Origin: Candidatus Aerophobus profundus SCGC AAA252-L23
GTDB lineage: Bacteria; Aerophobota; Aerophobia; Aerophobales; Aerophobaceae
Direction of reading: 5' to 3'
Length of the DNA: 55,455 nt
NCBI GenBank assembly: GCA_000402295.1
Contig: AQRW01000190.1
Location: 1-55,455 of the forward strand
A model generated the notes under the pieces. The model worked only from the letters and a program-made list of their open reading frames with translations, did no database searches and had not been told where the DNA came from. The position numbers were made by a program, and so were the translations under genes. Below are positions 9,312 through 17,784 of this stretch, piece after piece (position 1 is the first letter of the stretch; every line of letters begins with the position of its first letter).

Positions 9312-10048
9312 TGGAAAAGTTGTTGTTCCCAATCCTCGACCTAGGAAAAACAATGTCAGGCCTAAAGAGCTATGTGCAATTCTGGCGTGATTGGCGTGTT
9401 TACTCAAATAAGACAAATAGTGAGCCACTGTTGATGGGGAATGCGTATCCTTGCCTGTACGATCGCACTGCCACCACTGCTTTCGATACCCATTATTTCT
9501 ATCAGGATATTTGGGCATTCAAAGCGATCAAAGCCTCTAATACACCAAATCATGTAGACGTGGGGTCCCGGGCTATTTTTGTTGGTATGCTGACCGCAAT
9601 TACCAGAGTGAGTTTTGTTGATATTCGTCCCCTAATTGTCAACTTAGAGAACCTCAATTCGATACCAGGCAATATCCTTGCCCTACCTTTCGGGGACAAC
9701 TCAATTGGTTCACTTTCTTGCTTGCATGTGGCTGAACACATAGGATTGGGCCGTTACGGTGATTCCCTGGATCCCCAGGGTACACAGAAGGGCACGCGGG
9801 AGCTGGCGCGTGCCCTTGCGCCGCAGGGCAATCTGTATTTCGCTGTTCCAGTTGGAAAACCGCGTGTCTGTTTTAATGCCCATCGTATTCATTCACCACA
9901 GCAAATCTTGGATTACTTCTACGACTTGAAACTCATTCATTTCTCGGGCATCGACGATGACGGTACATTTAGACAAGATATAGAGCCCAGTGATCTCGCC
10001 GGTGCCTCCTATGGCTGTGGCCTATTTCACTTCAAGAAGAAGCCATGA
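9305..10048 (+). CDS. DUF268 family protein (methyltransferase-like)
   Basis: 247 residues, starting at ATG 9305 inside the end of the FkbM gene. The sequence matches my recollection of DUF268: a WAFKAIKAS block, THYFYQDIWAF, HVDVGSRAIFVGMLT (glycine-poor motif I), VSFVDIRPL, then LPFGDNSIGSLSCLHVAEHI and HRIHSPQQILDYFYDLKLI. DUF268 members sit in surface-glycan clusters and have a SAM-methyltransferase-like fold. Activity is unproven. The stop overlaps the next start (ATGA 10045), so it is probably made together with the following methyltransferase. Confidence 0.8.
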   Translation: MLMEKLLFPILDLGKTMSGLKSYVQFWRDWRVYSNKTNSEPLLMGNAYPCLYDRTATTAFDTHYFYQDIWAFKAIKASNTPNHVDVGSRAIFVGMLTAITRVSFVDIRPLIVNLENLNSIPGNILALPFGDNSIGSLSCLHVAEHIGLGRYGDSLDPQGTQKGTRELARALAPQGNLYFAVPVGKPRVCFNAHRIHSPQQILDYFYDLKLIHFSGIDDDGTFRQDIEPSDLAGASYGCGLFHFKKKP

Positions 10049-10824
10049 GTGTTGACGTGTTCAATCTTCTGAGTTACCTAAAAAGTAAGGTAGTACCCCA
10101 GCTCCTTGAGCTTACGTTAGGTAAGGCAAACCAGTGTGGTCTGCAAAACAAGGCGAACCGCCATGCATGGTTAAAGAATACATTGGCGGGCATCCCCCCC
10201 GGACAGCGCATTCTGGATGCCGGTGCGGGCGAACAACAGTACAAGCGGTTTTGTGCCCACCTTGATTATGTGAGTCAGGATTTTGCCAGGTACGATGGAC
10301 GGGGCGATGGTGCTGGCTTACAAAAGGGAATTTGGGATCAGTCCCACCTGGATATTGTATGCGACATTACGAGTATTCCCGAACCCGATGGTTCGTTTGA
10401 TGTCACAATGTGTATTGAGGTGTTAGAGCACCTTCCCGATCCTATTCGTGCTCTGGGTGAACTGGCTCGTCTTCTTAAACGTGGTGGTATGCTGATTGTA
10501 ACTGCCCCCTTTTGTTCATTAACCCATTTTTCACCGTATTTCTACTACACTGGCTACAGCCGATATTTCTACGAATACTGGCTTAGCGAGTTGGGATTTC
10601 ACATTGAGGACATGCAGTGGAATGGTAACTATTTTGAGTACTTGGCCCAAGAGTTGAGACGTTTGCCTTCGAGTGGTAAGAAGTACAGCAGGATAAGCCC
10701 AAGTTGGTTTGAGCGAGGTGCGATGCACATCATACTGAGATTGCTGAGGCGACTATCTCGGCATGACCAAGGCTCTCAAAAACTGTTAGCGTACGGTTTG
10801 CACATTCGCGCCCGCAAAAAATGA
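10045..10824 (+). CDS. Class I SAM-dependent methyltransferase
   Basis: 259 residues from ATG 10045 (ATGA overlap). Motif I is RILDAGAGEQQYKRF, in which the usual GxGxG is replaced by GAGE. Next come VSQDF, VCDITSIPEPDGSFDVTMC, IEVLEHLPDPIRALGEL and GGMLIVTAPF. The Tyr-rich stretch after it (PYFYYTGYSRYFYEYWL) is typical of Methyltransf_11 proteins in capsule loci and probably lines the acceptor site. It pairs with the DUF268 gene just upstream. Its stop overlaps a 45-codon frame and thereby continues the chain of overlaps. Confidence 0.87.
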   Translation: MSVDVFNLLSYLKSKVVPQLLELTLGKANQCGLQNKANRHAWLKNTLAGIPPGQRILDAGAGEQQYKRFCAHLDYVSQDFARYDGRGDGAGLQKGIWDQSHLDIVCDITSIPEPDGSFDVTMCIEVLEHLPDPIRALGELARLLKRGGMLIVTAPFCSLTHFSPYFYYTGYSRYFYEYWLSELGFHIEDMQWNGNYFEYLAQELRRLPSSGKKYSRISPSWFERGAMHIILRLLRRLSRHDQGSQKLLAYGLHIRARKK

Positions 10825-10958
10825 AGTTGTTACGAGTTCTCTACTCCTGGAGCGGGGATATCTTGGATAAAGAGAGCGCAATCCGTACCCCGGCACCACA
10901 TTCCGGGTGCTCTTCTAAAGAAGCTATGCAGCCTTATGCGGAGGCGATACTTCGATGA
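10821..10958 (+). CDS. Possible small protein or gene stump, coupled on both sides
   Basis: A 45-codon frame, ATG 10821 to TGA 10956-10958. Its ATG overlaps the upstream stop (ATGA) and its stop overlaps the downstream start (ATGA at 10955), exactly like the real genes here. The N-terminus MKLLRVLYSWSGD resembles the first strand of a glycosyltransferase. In another frame the last 55 bases read ALLKKLCSLMRRRYFDESS, which looks like a gene end. This suggests a larger glycosyltransferase gene collapsed by an internal deletion. I do not know whether the peptide is made. Confidence 0.4.
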   Translation: MKLLRVLYSWSGDILDKESAIRTPAPHSGCSSKEAMQPYAEAILR

Positions 10959-11977
10959 AAGTTCTTTATTGTGCACTTTGTTACGATTACGGATGTATAG
11001 ATCGAGGTCCAAGCTTTGAGGAAGTGAACCTGGGGGATACTCTACGGCATATGAAGGAGCTGGAAGTAATTGACTTTCACTTTGATATCATTGAACATCA
11101 AGGACGGGATGTCAACGCTGAGTTCATTTCCGTACTTGAAAAAGAGCGTCCAGAAATCACCTTTGTTGTCCTGCACAAAGATGAAATCAATCCTGAGGCG
11201 TTGGACAACGTTAGAGAACTCACGACGCTGGTCTCTTGGGGTTGCGATGATCACTGGAGATTCCGAACCGGATACATGCAGCGCTATGCGCCGCATTTTG
11301 ATTACTGCATCACCACCTGCAAGGACGCGATTCCGGATTACCGGGCGGCAGGACAGCCAAACGTAATCGTGAGTCAGTGGGGATGCAACCCACAGATTTA
11401 TCACCCCAGCCCTGAAGGGTATCTGTATGATCTATCCTTTGTTGGCCAGAATTACGGGCCACGGCAGGAGGTCATCAATTATCTATGGAAGCGAGGCTTA
11501 AACGTCGTGGTCTTTGGAAGGGGGTGGCCTCATCGGCGGCGATGGCTTTGGAAACGAGGCCTCTGGTTTACTCTATTTGGTTCGTCACCGGCTGGGGGGT
11601 ACGTTCCGTACCAGAAGGTTGTGGAGATCTACGGGCGTAGCAAGATCAACTTGTGCCTGAATAATAATGTGACAGGGATAGATAACATCAAGGGGAGAAA
11701 CTTCGAGGTGCCGGCTTGCCGTGGCTTCTTAATCACCGGTCCAGCACAGGGTTTAGGAGAGTACTTCGAGATTGGCAAAGAGATCGTTGTCTACCATAAT
11801 CCAGATGATCTGGCAGACAAAATTGTCTACTATCTCGAGCACAGTGAGGACCGTGAAACCATAGCTGAAGCCGGTTACAAACGAGTTATTCGAGATCACA
11901 CCTATGGGGGGCGTTTCCGTGAGATTTTCTCCAATATCAATCTGGAAGTCAAGGGGGCGGCGGTGTGGCGAGGGTAA
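10955..11977 (+). CDS. CgeB-like glycosyltransferase
   Basis: 340 residues from ATG 10955. LTTLVSWGCDDHWRF, then HFDYCITTCKDAIPDY, SFVGQNYGPRQEVINYL, VVVFGRGWPHRR and KINLCLNNN identify the CgeB/Glyco_trans_1_2 family (GT-B fold). The C-terminal nucleotide-sugar region is GRNFEVPACRGFLITG, followed by VVYHNPDDLADKIVYYL. Length matches the family. Relatives glycosylate spore coats and surface polymers. Donor and acceptor are unknown here. It overlaps the next gene by 13 bases. Confidence 0.85.
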   Translation: MKVLYCALCYDYGCIDRGPSFEEVNLGDTLRHMKELEVIDFHFDIIEHQGRDVNAEFISVLEKERPEITFVVLHKDEINPEALDNVRELTTLVSWGCDDHWRFRTGYMQRYAPHFDYCITTCKDAIPDYRAAGQPNVIVSQWGCNPQIYHPSPEGYLYDLSFVGQNYGPRQEVINYLWKRGLNVVVFGRGWPHRRRWLWKRGLWFTLFGSSPAGGYVPYQKVVEIYGRSKINLCLNNNVTGIDNIKGRNFEVPACRGFLITGPAQGLGEYFEIGKEIVVYHNPDDLADKIVYYLEHSEDRETIAEAGYKRVIRDHTYGGRFREIFSNINLEVKGAAVWRG

Positions 11978-12963
11978 GTGTCCTCATGTCCGTGTACAAC
12001 GGTGAAACCTACCTGCAAGAAGCAATCAATTCCATCTTGCACCAACAGTTCACTGACTTCGAGTTTATTATCATCAATGATGGTTCTACGGATCGCAGTG
12101 CCGGCATAATACAATCGTATCATGATGCTCGAATTCGTTATTTTGAAAACGGTCAAAACATTGGCTTGATTGATTCGCTTAACCATGGACTGTCACTTGC
12201 CCGTAGCCCATATATTGCGCGCATGGATGCCGATGACGTCAGTCTGCCGGAACGCCTAGCTCGGCAGGTGGATTTCCTAAATGTGCATCCCGAAATTGGT
12301 GTCGTGGGCTCTGCGGTGCAGGTGATTGATGGCGCTGGAAACCCGTCCCATGTATGGCGATTCCCCACCGAACACGGGGTTATTGCATGGCGTCTGTTCT
12401 TCGCCGACCCTATTGCGCATCCAACGGTGATGATAAGGCGAGAAGTAGTGAGTCAGGTCGGCGGGTACAGTGCTGATATGGTACACGCGGAAGATTACGA
12501 TCTCTGGCGGCGCCTGAGCCACACGACATGTTTGTCTAATCTACCAGACGTGTTGTTGCGTCTTAGAAGGCACGAATCCTGTGTCACACGAGCGCACCAT
12601 ACCCAGCAGTGGAACAATAGTATCAGAATAAGCCACCTCATGATATCTGAAGTTTTGGGTGAGGATGTCCCGATGCGGCTGGTTCAACATCTGTGGGGCG
12701 AGCAATTCCAGAGTCTCAACGACGTGCGTCAGGTTGCGAACCTGATCTATAGACTGTATCAAGCCAGTGTTATTGACAATGCACTGTCAGCGGCTGAGAA
12801 ACGAGTAATCCGCAGGGACGCATGCAGGCGCTTGTTCGATCTGGGGCGTCAGCGAACAGGTGATGGGTACGCGTGGGAACTAATTGGCTTAGTTCCTCGG
12901 ATCGACCCTTTGGTTATCGGCAGAGTAGCAGCAGGTAGACTTCGCCGCATAGTCCGCGGGTAG
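11965..12963 (+). CDS. Family 2 glycosyltransferase
   Basis: 332 residues from GTG 11965, inside the end of the CgeB-like gene. Classic GT2 order: VSVLMSVYNGETYLQEAINS, FEFIIINDGSTD, IARMDADDVSLPERL (DxD-type metal site), VGVVGSAVQVID and HAEDYDLWRRLS (catalytic ED). The C-terminal 100 residues are helical and basic, without a clear membrane span. It should form a glycosidic bond from a nucleotide sugar during repeat-unit assembly. The roughly 200 bases after it carry no gene I can support. Confidence 0.92.
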   Translation: MARVSVLMSVYNGETYLQEAINSILHQQFTDFEFIIINDGSTDRSAGIIQSYHDARIRYFENGQNIGLIDSLNHGLSLARSPYIARMDADDVSLPERLARQVDFLNVHPEIGVVGSAVQVIDGAGNPSHVWRFPTEHGVIAWRLFFADPIAHPTVMIRREVVSQVGGYSADMVHAEDYDLWRRLSHTTCLSNLPDVLLRLRRHESCVTRAHHTQQWNNSIRISHLMISEVLGEDVPMRLVQHLWGEQFQSLNDVRQVANLIYRLYQASVIDNALSAAEKRVIRRDACRRLFDLGRQRTGDGYAWELIGLVPRIDPLVIGRVAAGRLRRIVRG

Positions 12964-13160
12964 CTTTTTGCGAGGCGTACGAGGGACTTGCTACGGGTCT
13001 TCCTTGTTGGCGCGGTTGAACCCTCTGGGGGGGATTGAAAGTATCGCCGTCAGGTACTCTGGAGACAGCCTGACCGCTACCTGGTTATCACCGCGTCAGC
13101 CTATTAACATTGGCCGAGAACAGGAGATACAGCTTTGTTGGAAAGTGGGGATACCCAGTG
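12964..13160 (+). other. Intergenic spacer
   Basis: About 197 bases between two glycosyltransferase genes. A frame of about 76 codons crosses it and runs into the next gene, but it has no family features and a different composition, so I treat it as non-coding. No terminator or promoter is convincing. Confidence 0.35.
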
Positions 13161-14330
13161 ATGAGAAGAGTGCTTGTCCTATCCGGATACTTTCCTGACA
13201 CCACACGCCCCAGCCGAGGAATCTTCGTATTAGAGCAAGCGGAAAAACTGGCGAAGATTGCACATGTCACAGTCATTTCGCCGGTTGCTGTTCCGTTGCC
13301 CAGGAAGAAGTTCAGGCGCATTCGAGAAACCATTTCCCGTATTCCACACCATAGTAGTCTGAACGGGGTGAATTGCTTTAGACCTCGTTACTTTGACTTT
13401 CCCAGGTTGGGGAACTACCTGAATGCTTATGCGATATTCCTATCTGTGTGGCGGTGTATTTCCAGGAACAACATAGAAATAGACCTGATCCACGCTCATT
13501 TCGCACACGAAATGGGATATGTAGGGGTTCTGTTATCAAAGTGGCTGAGCAAACCGTTTATATTGACCGTGCATGGGTCCGATATCAACATTCGACCACA
13601 GTTTGTTCCAGATAGGAAGAGAATATCTGTTGCCCTAAGGAACTCAAATCGTGTGATCGCCGTCAGCAACGATTTGAAGGCAAAAGTCTTGACCATGGGG
13701 GTCCAGCCGGATAAGGTGGTGGTGATTGGTAATGGAGTGGATACCATGCAATTTAAGCCAATGGATAAATTTATGGCCAGAAGTCGCTTGGGATTTCCAG
13801 CAAGGGAGCCAGTTGTTCTTTCTGTGGCGAATCTAAATGAAGTGAAAGGAATTCATTACCTGATCAAAGCCTTCTCGCAATTGTGTGGTAGAAAGCAATG
13901 GTTACTTCTTGCGATTGTGGGAGCTGGCTCCATGAGACCCGAGCTTGAGGCGGAAGTCAAAAGTTTGGGGTTAGCTAATAGTACCTGTTTTGTTGGGGAG
14001 AGACCACATGACGAGATTCCGCTGTGGATGAATGCGTGTGACGTGTTTGTTCTCCCCAGTCTGAATGAGGGATTCGGCATTGTTTTGCTGGAGGCGTTGG
14101 CCTGTGGCAGACCAGTAGTTGCTACTAGAGTTGGGGGAATCCCAGAGCTCATCAAAGATGGTTCTGTGGGACTACTAGTGGAACCAGCAAATTCGAGGGC
14201 TTTAGCAGAAGCAATGCGCAACGCGATTACAATGAAATGGGATACAGAAAAGATGATTCGGTATGCTACAGATTACTCCTGGAGCAAAGCCGCCCAAAAG
14301 ATTTATGAGGAATATGAAAGCGTACTTTGA
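13161..14330 (+). CDS. GT4 family glycosyltransferase
   Basis: 389 residues from ATG 13161 (GTG 13158 is possible). The N-terminus MRRVLVLSGYFPDTTRPSRG and the segment DLIHAHFAHEMGYVG are GT4 hallmarks, as is FILTVHGSDINI. The C-terminal half has VVLSVANLNEVKGIHYLIKA, GAGSMRPELE, VFVLPSLNEGFGIVLLEAL (EX7E) and CGRPVVATRVGGIPELI. Retaining sugar transfer from an NDP-sugar at the membrane is the family role. The last 160 bases form the left part of a 425-bp repeat found again at 15.8 kb. This copy is the complete one for the glycosyltransferase. Confidence 0.93.
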   Translation: MRRVLVLSGYFPDTTRPSRGIFVLEQAEKLAKIAHVTVISPVAVPLPRKKFRRIRETISRIPHHSSLNGVNCFRPRYFDFPRLGNYLNAYAIFLSVWRCISRNNIEIDLIHAHFAHEMGYVGVLLSKWLSKPFILTVHGSDINIRPQFVPDRKRISVALRNSNRVIAVSNDLKAKVLTMGVQPDKVVVIGNGVDTMQFKPMDKFMARSRLGFPAREPVVLSVANLNEVKGIHYLIKAFSQLCGRKQWLLLAIVGAGSMRPELEAEVKSLGLANSTCFVGERPHDEIPLWMNACDVFVLPSLNEGFGIVLLEALACGRPVVATRVGGIPELIKDGSVGLLVEPANSRALAEAMRNAITMKWDTEKMIRYATDYSWSKAAQKIYEEYESVL

Positions 14331-14596
14331 AAGACTCAGGAACGATAACCGGTTAATTGGTGTAGCCTGGGTGTTATTGGCTGTTTTCTTGTCCTTGTTG
14401 TCCATCTACGCTGTGGTGGACAATAAGCTACTTTTGGCCATGGTATTTGCAGTCCCCATTTCTCTCATTTTCTTTCTTCGCCCTCTGTGGGGATTGTACA
14501 TACTTGTTGCTTTGATTCCCTTTCAGCTTTTCCCGATGGCTTTCTTTGGTAGCTCGTACACCTTTTCGGTGTGTCAGGTGCTGGTTAAGCTTCTAT
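14172..14596 (+). repeat. 425-bp direct repeat, copy 1
   Basis: Covers the last 159 bases of the GT4 gene and the first 283 bases of an O-antigen-ligase gene. It aligns without gaps to 15778-16202 (offset 1606). By hand I count about 29 mismatches, so about 93% identity. Similarity ends abruptly after TTAAGCTTCTAT at 14596. Confidence 0.9.
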
Positions 14597-14703
14597 CACA
14601 AAATACGCTGAGGACCACGGGCGTAAAGCCTGTGGGTATCTACAGTTACGGGCAAATTGCATGCCGCGTGATGTATTTTTGGGTGCGATGGATCAATAAA
14701 TGA
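14314..14703 (+). pseudogene. Truncated 5' copy of the O-antigen ligase gene
   Basis: ATG 14314 overlaps the GT4 stop region. The first 94 codons match the full-length gene at 15920 (MKAYFERLRNDNRLIG, then two hydrophobic segments) up to base 14596. The sequence then switches to something unrelated and stops at 14703. The unrelated tail in another frame reads AEDHGRKACGYLQLRA ... GAMDQ-stop, perhaps the 3' end of a foreign gene that entered with the sulfotransferase. The product would have only two or three membrane spans and is unlikely to function. Confidence 0.85.
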
Positions 14704-14793
14704 CGCCGGCCTGTTGGGGGGCGGCGAAATAGTGTGCGACTAATTAGGGTTTACGTCACATAAGTAGAGGGAAACAAGGAAGGAGGTTGGTCT

Positions 14794-15690
14794 ATGAGCG
14801 CACTAAGCTATCCGAAATATGATGCAGCGAGCTCCAGTTGGGGTACCTCGACCCATGAATCGATGGGGACAGGCATGCATCGGCTTTTAGGCAGCGCGCT
14901 TCACGTTAGGCCCGTGGGAAGCTGGGTGCGTACCAGGGTCAAGGAGCTCCGCGCCTACCAAGCACTGCTAAGTTCACGGGAAATCCGAGATCAGACAAAG
15001 TTTGTCATATTTGCTCAGGGTAGGACTGGAAGTGACTTACTGCGTAGTCTAATTCAGTGCCATCCATCCATTTGTTGCGAGGAAGAAATCTTGGCCCGGG
15101 AGATTCTCTTACCAGCATCCTTTGTGCTTGGACGGGCTAAGCTATGCAGGAAGAGTGTTTACGGTTTTAAACTGAAGATCTATCAACTTACGAGAGGGCA
15201 GAAGTTGCACTACCCAGGCAGGTTCGTGAGCAATTTGGTGGGTGAGGGTTGGCGAATCGTGTACTTGAGTCGGTGGAATATGCTGCGGCAGGTGCTTTCG
15301 GGTATTGTTGCGGAGCACAGGAATGCTTATCAGTACCGATTGGCAGATGGTCCGCTCGTACTTGAACCCATCCGCGTGAACTGCGCTGGCGTAATTGCGA
15401 AGATGAGGGAACGAAAAAGCTATCTTAGGCTTGAGAGGAGAATACTGAAGGATATACCTTATTTCCCAATCGTGTATGAAAATGATCTCCTAAGGCCAGA
15501 GTGTCAGCAGAATACTCTGAACAAGCTGTTCGGCTATCTGGGAGTGCGGCCGGTGCCTGTGCACTCAGATTTGCTCAAGATCACACCTATGAGACTATCG
15601 GATTTCGTTGATAACTGGCGAGAGCTTGTACGGACTGTTAGGGGCACCGAGTTCGAAGAGTTTGTGAAGGGTGTGCTAGCAAAACGCTGA
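14794..15690 (+). CDS. Sulfotransferase (PAPS-dependent type)
   Basis: 298 residues from ATG 14794, with a strong AAGGAGG site eight bases upstream, unlike the overlap-coupled genes around it. KFVIFAQGRTGSDLLRSLI carries the 5'-phosphosulfate loop (GRTGSDLL, about residues 77-84). GWRIVYLSRWNMLRQVLSGI holds the 3'-phosphate-binding Arg and Ser. The family moves sulfate from PAPS to hydroxyls of sugars or small molecules. A role in sulfating the glycan is inferred from location. It lies between two 425-bp repeats and has its own ribosome site and spacing, so it looks like an inserted cargo gene. Confidence 0.83.
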   Translation: MSALSYPKYDAASSSWGTSTHESMGTGMHRLLGSALHVRPVGSWVRTRVKELRAYQALLSSREIRDQTKFVIFAQGRTGSDLLRSLIQCHPSICCEEEILAREILLPASFVLGRAKLCRKSVYGFKLKIYQLTRGQKLHYPGRFVSNLVGEGWRIVYLSRWNMLRQVLSGIVAEHRNAYQYRLADGPLVLEPIRVNCAGVIAKMRERKSYLRLERRILKDIPYFPIVYENDLLRPECQQNTLNKLFGYLGVRPVPVHSDLLKITPMRLSDFVDNWRELVRTVRGTEFEEFVKGVLAKR

Positions 15691-15777
15691 AATTATGAGT
15701 CAAGTCTACCACTTTCGCTGGAAAAATTAAGCGTTGGTCTTGACATCAGTCATATTTCAAAGTGGTTTCTCAGCAGC

Positions 15778-16202
15778 CTCCTAGTGGAACCAGCAAATTC
15801 GAGGGCTTTAGCAGAAGCAATCCGCAAGGCAATTACAATGAAATGGGATACAGAAAAGATGATTCGATATGCTACAGATTACTCCTGGGGGAAAGCCGCC
15901 CAAAAGATTTATGAGGAATATGAAAGCTTACTTTGAAGGACTCAGGAACGACAACCGGTTAATTGGTCTGGCCTGGGTGTCATTGGCTGTTTTCTTGTCC
16001 TTGCTGTCCATCTACGCTGTGGTGGACAATAAGCTACTTTTGGTCATGGTATTTGGAGTCCCCATTTCTCTCATCTTCTTTTTTCGCCCTCTATGGGGAT
16101 TGTACATACTCGTTGCTCTGATTCCCTTTCAACTTTTCCCAATGGCCTTCTTCGGTAGCCCATACACTTTCTCGGTGTGTCAGGTGCTGGTTAAGCTTCT
16201 AT
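15778..16202 (+). repeat. 425-bp direct repeat, copy 2
   Basis: Gap-free match to 14172-14596. Here the glycosyltransferase part is only a 3' stump of about 50 codons, while the O-antigen ligase part runs on into the complete gene. Together the two copies frame an insert of about 1.18 kb (14597-15777). Confidence 0.9.
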
Positions 16203-17578
16203 TTGCAATTACCGTTTTGAGAGTGGTTGGGTCGCGCCGATTCTCTTTTGCTTCTTCCCCTCTCAATTTGTGGATTGTCCTTTTTATACTGGTAGCTTTC
16301 CTTTCGACATTGTACACGTCTGATATGAGAGAGCACCTGAAAGGAACTATTCCAAATGTGGTTGATTTGTTCTTACTGTATTTTGTGGTTACCAACAATA
16401 TCAGAACTAGAGACCAACTGCGGAAGTTGGTCAACATACTTGTCGGGGTCTCTGCCATTGTCGCTGCAATAGGCACATTACAGTATTTAGGGGGGTTGGG
16501 AGTGATCGAAAGGTATTTGCGATCAGATTTCGTTTCTCTTTTTGCTGGTCCCGGATATGCCCAATTGAGGGTTGGAGGCATGTTGAGACGGATTCGGTTA
16601 GGAGGATTTGACATCGTAACTTCAATTTTTGTTAATAGTTCTGACTATGGTGGTTTCTTGCTATATTTGTTTCCTGTTTGCTGTGCCTTGTCTTTAGCAG
16701 AAAAAACACCAAGGATGAAAGTTCTCTACGGTGTTGTCACTCTACTTTTTGCTTTTAACCTTATTGTTTGCCTTTCCCGAAGTGCTTGGCTGGGGCTGGC
16801 AGCGGCAGTTATTTTCCTTGGCTTCGTGAGCCTACGACGTAACAATAGATTAGCCGCGGCGGTCGTAGCCATTGTTCTACTCTCAGTGGTCATCGGAGGC
16901 ATCGTCGGATATTCTTCTTACATGGAGTTGTTGCCTTCTACCGTTCAAAGTCATGTTCTTGAGACAATCAGGGAAGGCACTGCAGCACGTTCTTACCAGG
17001 TGAGGGTTGGGTGGTGGCATGAATCACTCTTCAAAGTCTCCAAGATGCCCCTGTTGGGGACCACAACCCTGTTCAAAACTCACAACTTGTACATTGAAAT
17101 CTTGTTGTTGTTTGGCCTGGTGGGACTCTTGTTTTATCTGGTGATCATGGGGGTTACCCTTCATCAACTATTCCGTACTTTTACGTATAGTGATAACAAT
17201 TACTTGAAAGGGATTTCTATCGGTGTTTGTGCCAGCCTGATTGGTCTCTTGTTTCACTCACTTTTCTGGAACGATCTTTTTTTTGTTCCGCAGAATGATA
17301 TGCTATTTGCGCTTTTTTTGGGGTTGGCGGTGGTTACTGCTATGATAGGTGGAGGGAAAGAAAGTGAAAATGAGTTCACAACACCCAGATTTACCTTGGC
17401 CAGATTTAGGGTCGTTCGGGTTATTTTTGGTATTTCTCTCTTTGCCAGCCTGTTAATTGCGATCCTTAATTTTTCCGCCTTTGATATTTTTTCCTATGGA
17501 GCTTTCGCAGCGGTGATACTGCTTACTCCATTGGCGATTAGAAAAGTTAAATGCAAGTTGCAAGTGGAGCCCGAATGA
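15920..17578 (+). CDS. O-antigen ligase/polymerase-type membrane protein (Wzy_C superfamily)
   Basis: 552 residues from ATG 15920. There are ten or more hydrophobic segments, for example WVSLAVFLSLLSIYAVV, LLFAFNLIVCLSRSAWLGLA and LFGLVGLLFYLVIMGVT. A periplasmic loop before HNLYIEILLLFGLVG resembles the conserved H-N-x-Y-x(4)-G-L pattern of the ligase/polymerase superfamily (PF04932). SRSAWLGLAAA is a second typical block. The protein would join lipid-linked repeat units or ligate finished glycan at the periplasmic face. Which of the two cannot be decided. A diverged 5' copy lies upstream at 14314. Confidence 0.85.
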   Translation: MKAYFEGLRNDNRLIGLAWVSLAVFLSLLSIYAVVDNKLLLVMVFGVPISLIFFFRPLWGLYILVALIPFQLFPMAFFGSPYTFSVCQVLVKLLFAITVLRVVGSRRFSFASSPLNLWIVLFILVAFLSTLYTSDMREHLKGTIPNVVDLFLLYFVVTNNIRTRDQLRKLVNILVGVSAIVAAIGTLQYLGGLGVIERYLRSDFVSLFAGPGYAQLRVGGMLRRIRLGGFDIVTSIFVNSSDYGGFLLYLFPVCCALSLAEKTPRMKVLYGVVTLLFAFNLIVCLSRSAWLGLAAAVIFLGFVSLRRNNRLAAAVVAIVLLSVVIGGIVGYSSYMELLPSTVQSHVLETIREGTAARSYQVRVGWWHESLFKVSKMPLLGTTTLFKTHNLYIEILLLFGLVGLLFYLVIMGVTLHQLFRTFTYSDNNYLKGISIGVCASLIGLLFHSLFWNDLFFVPQNDMLFALFLGLAVVTAMIGGGKESENEFTTPRFTLARFRVVRVIFGISLFASLLIAILNFSAFDIFSYGAFAAVILLTPLAIRKVKCKLQVEPE

Positions 17579-17784
17579 GTAGCGAAAAAGCTGCTCAGGG
17601 AACTATGTTTGTCGGCGTGAAGGATGCGTGGGACGTAATGGTCGGGCCTGGAAAGTAGGCAATGATAGACTTTACTGCCTACACTATGAGTAATCATCGG
17701 TGTCGGGGAAATGGTGGATCGGGGAGCGATAGAGACAGTTGGAAACGGTGCGTTGTCTGTTGTGACTAGAATCAGGAATTAGAG

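Noticed and set aside
12968..13198. 76-codon + strand frame between two glycosyltransferases
   Set aside because: No start signal, no recognisable feature, and it runs into the next gene.
16180..16614. 144-codon minus-strand frame within the O-antigen ligase gene
   Set aside because: Antisense to a clear membrane-protein gene; low-complexity polar translation without motifs.
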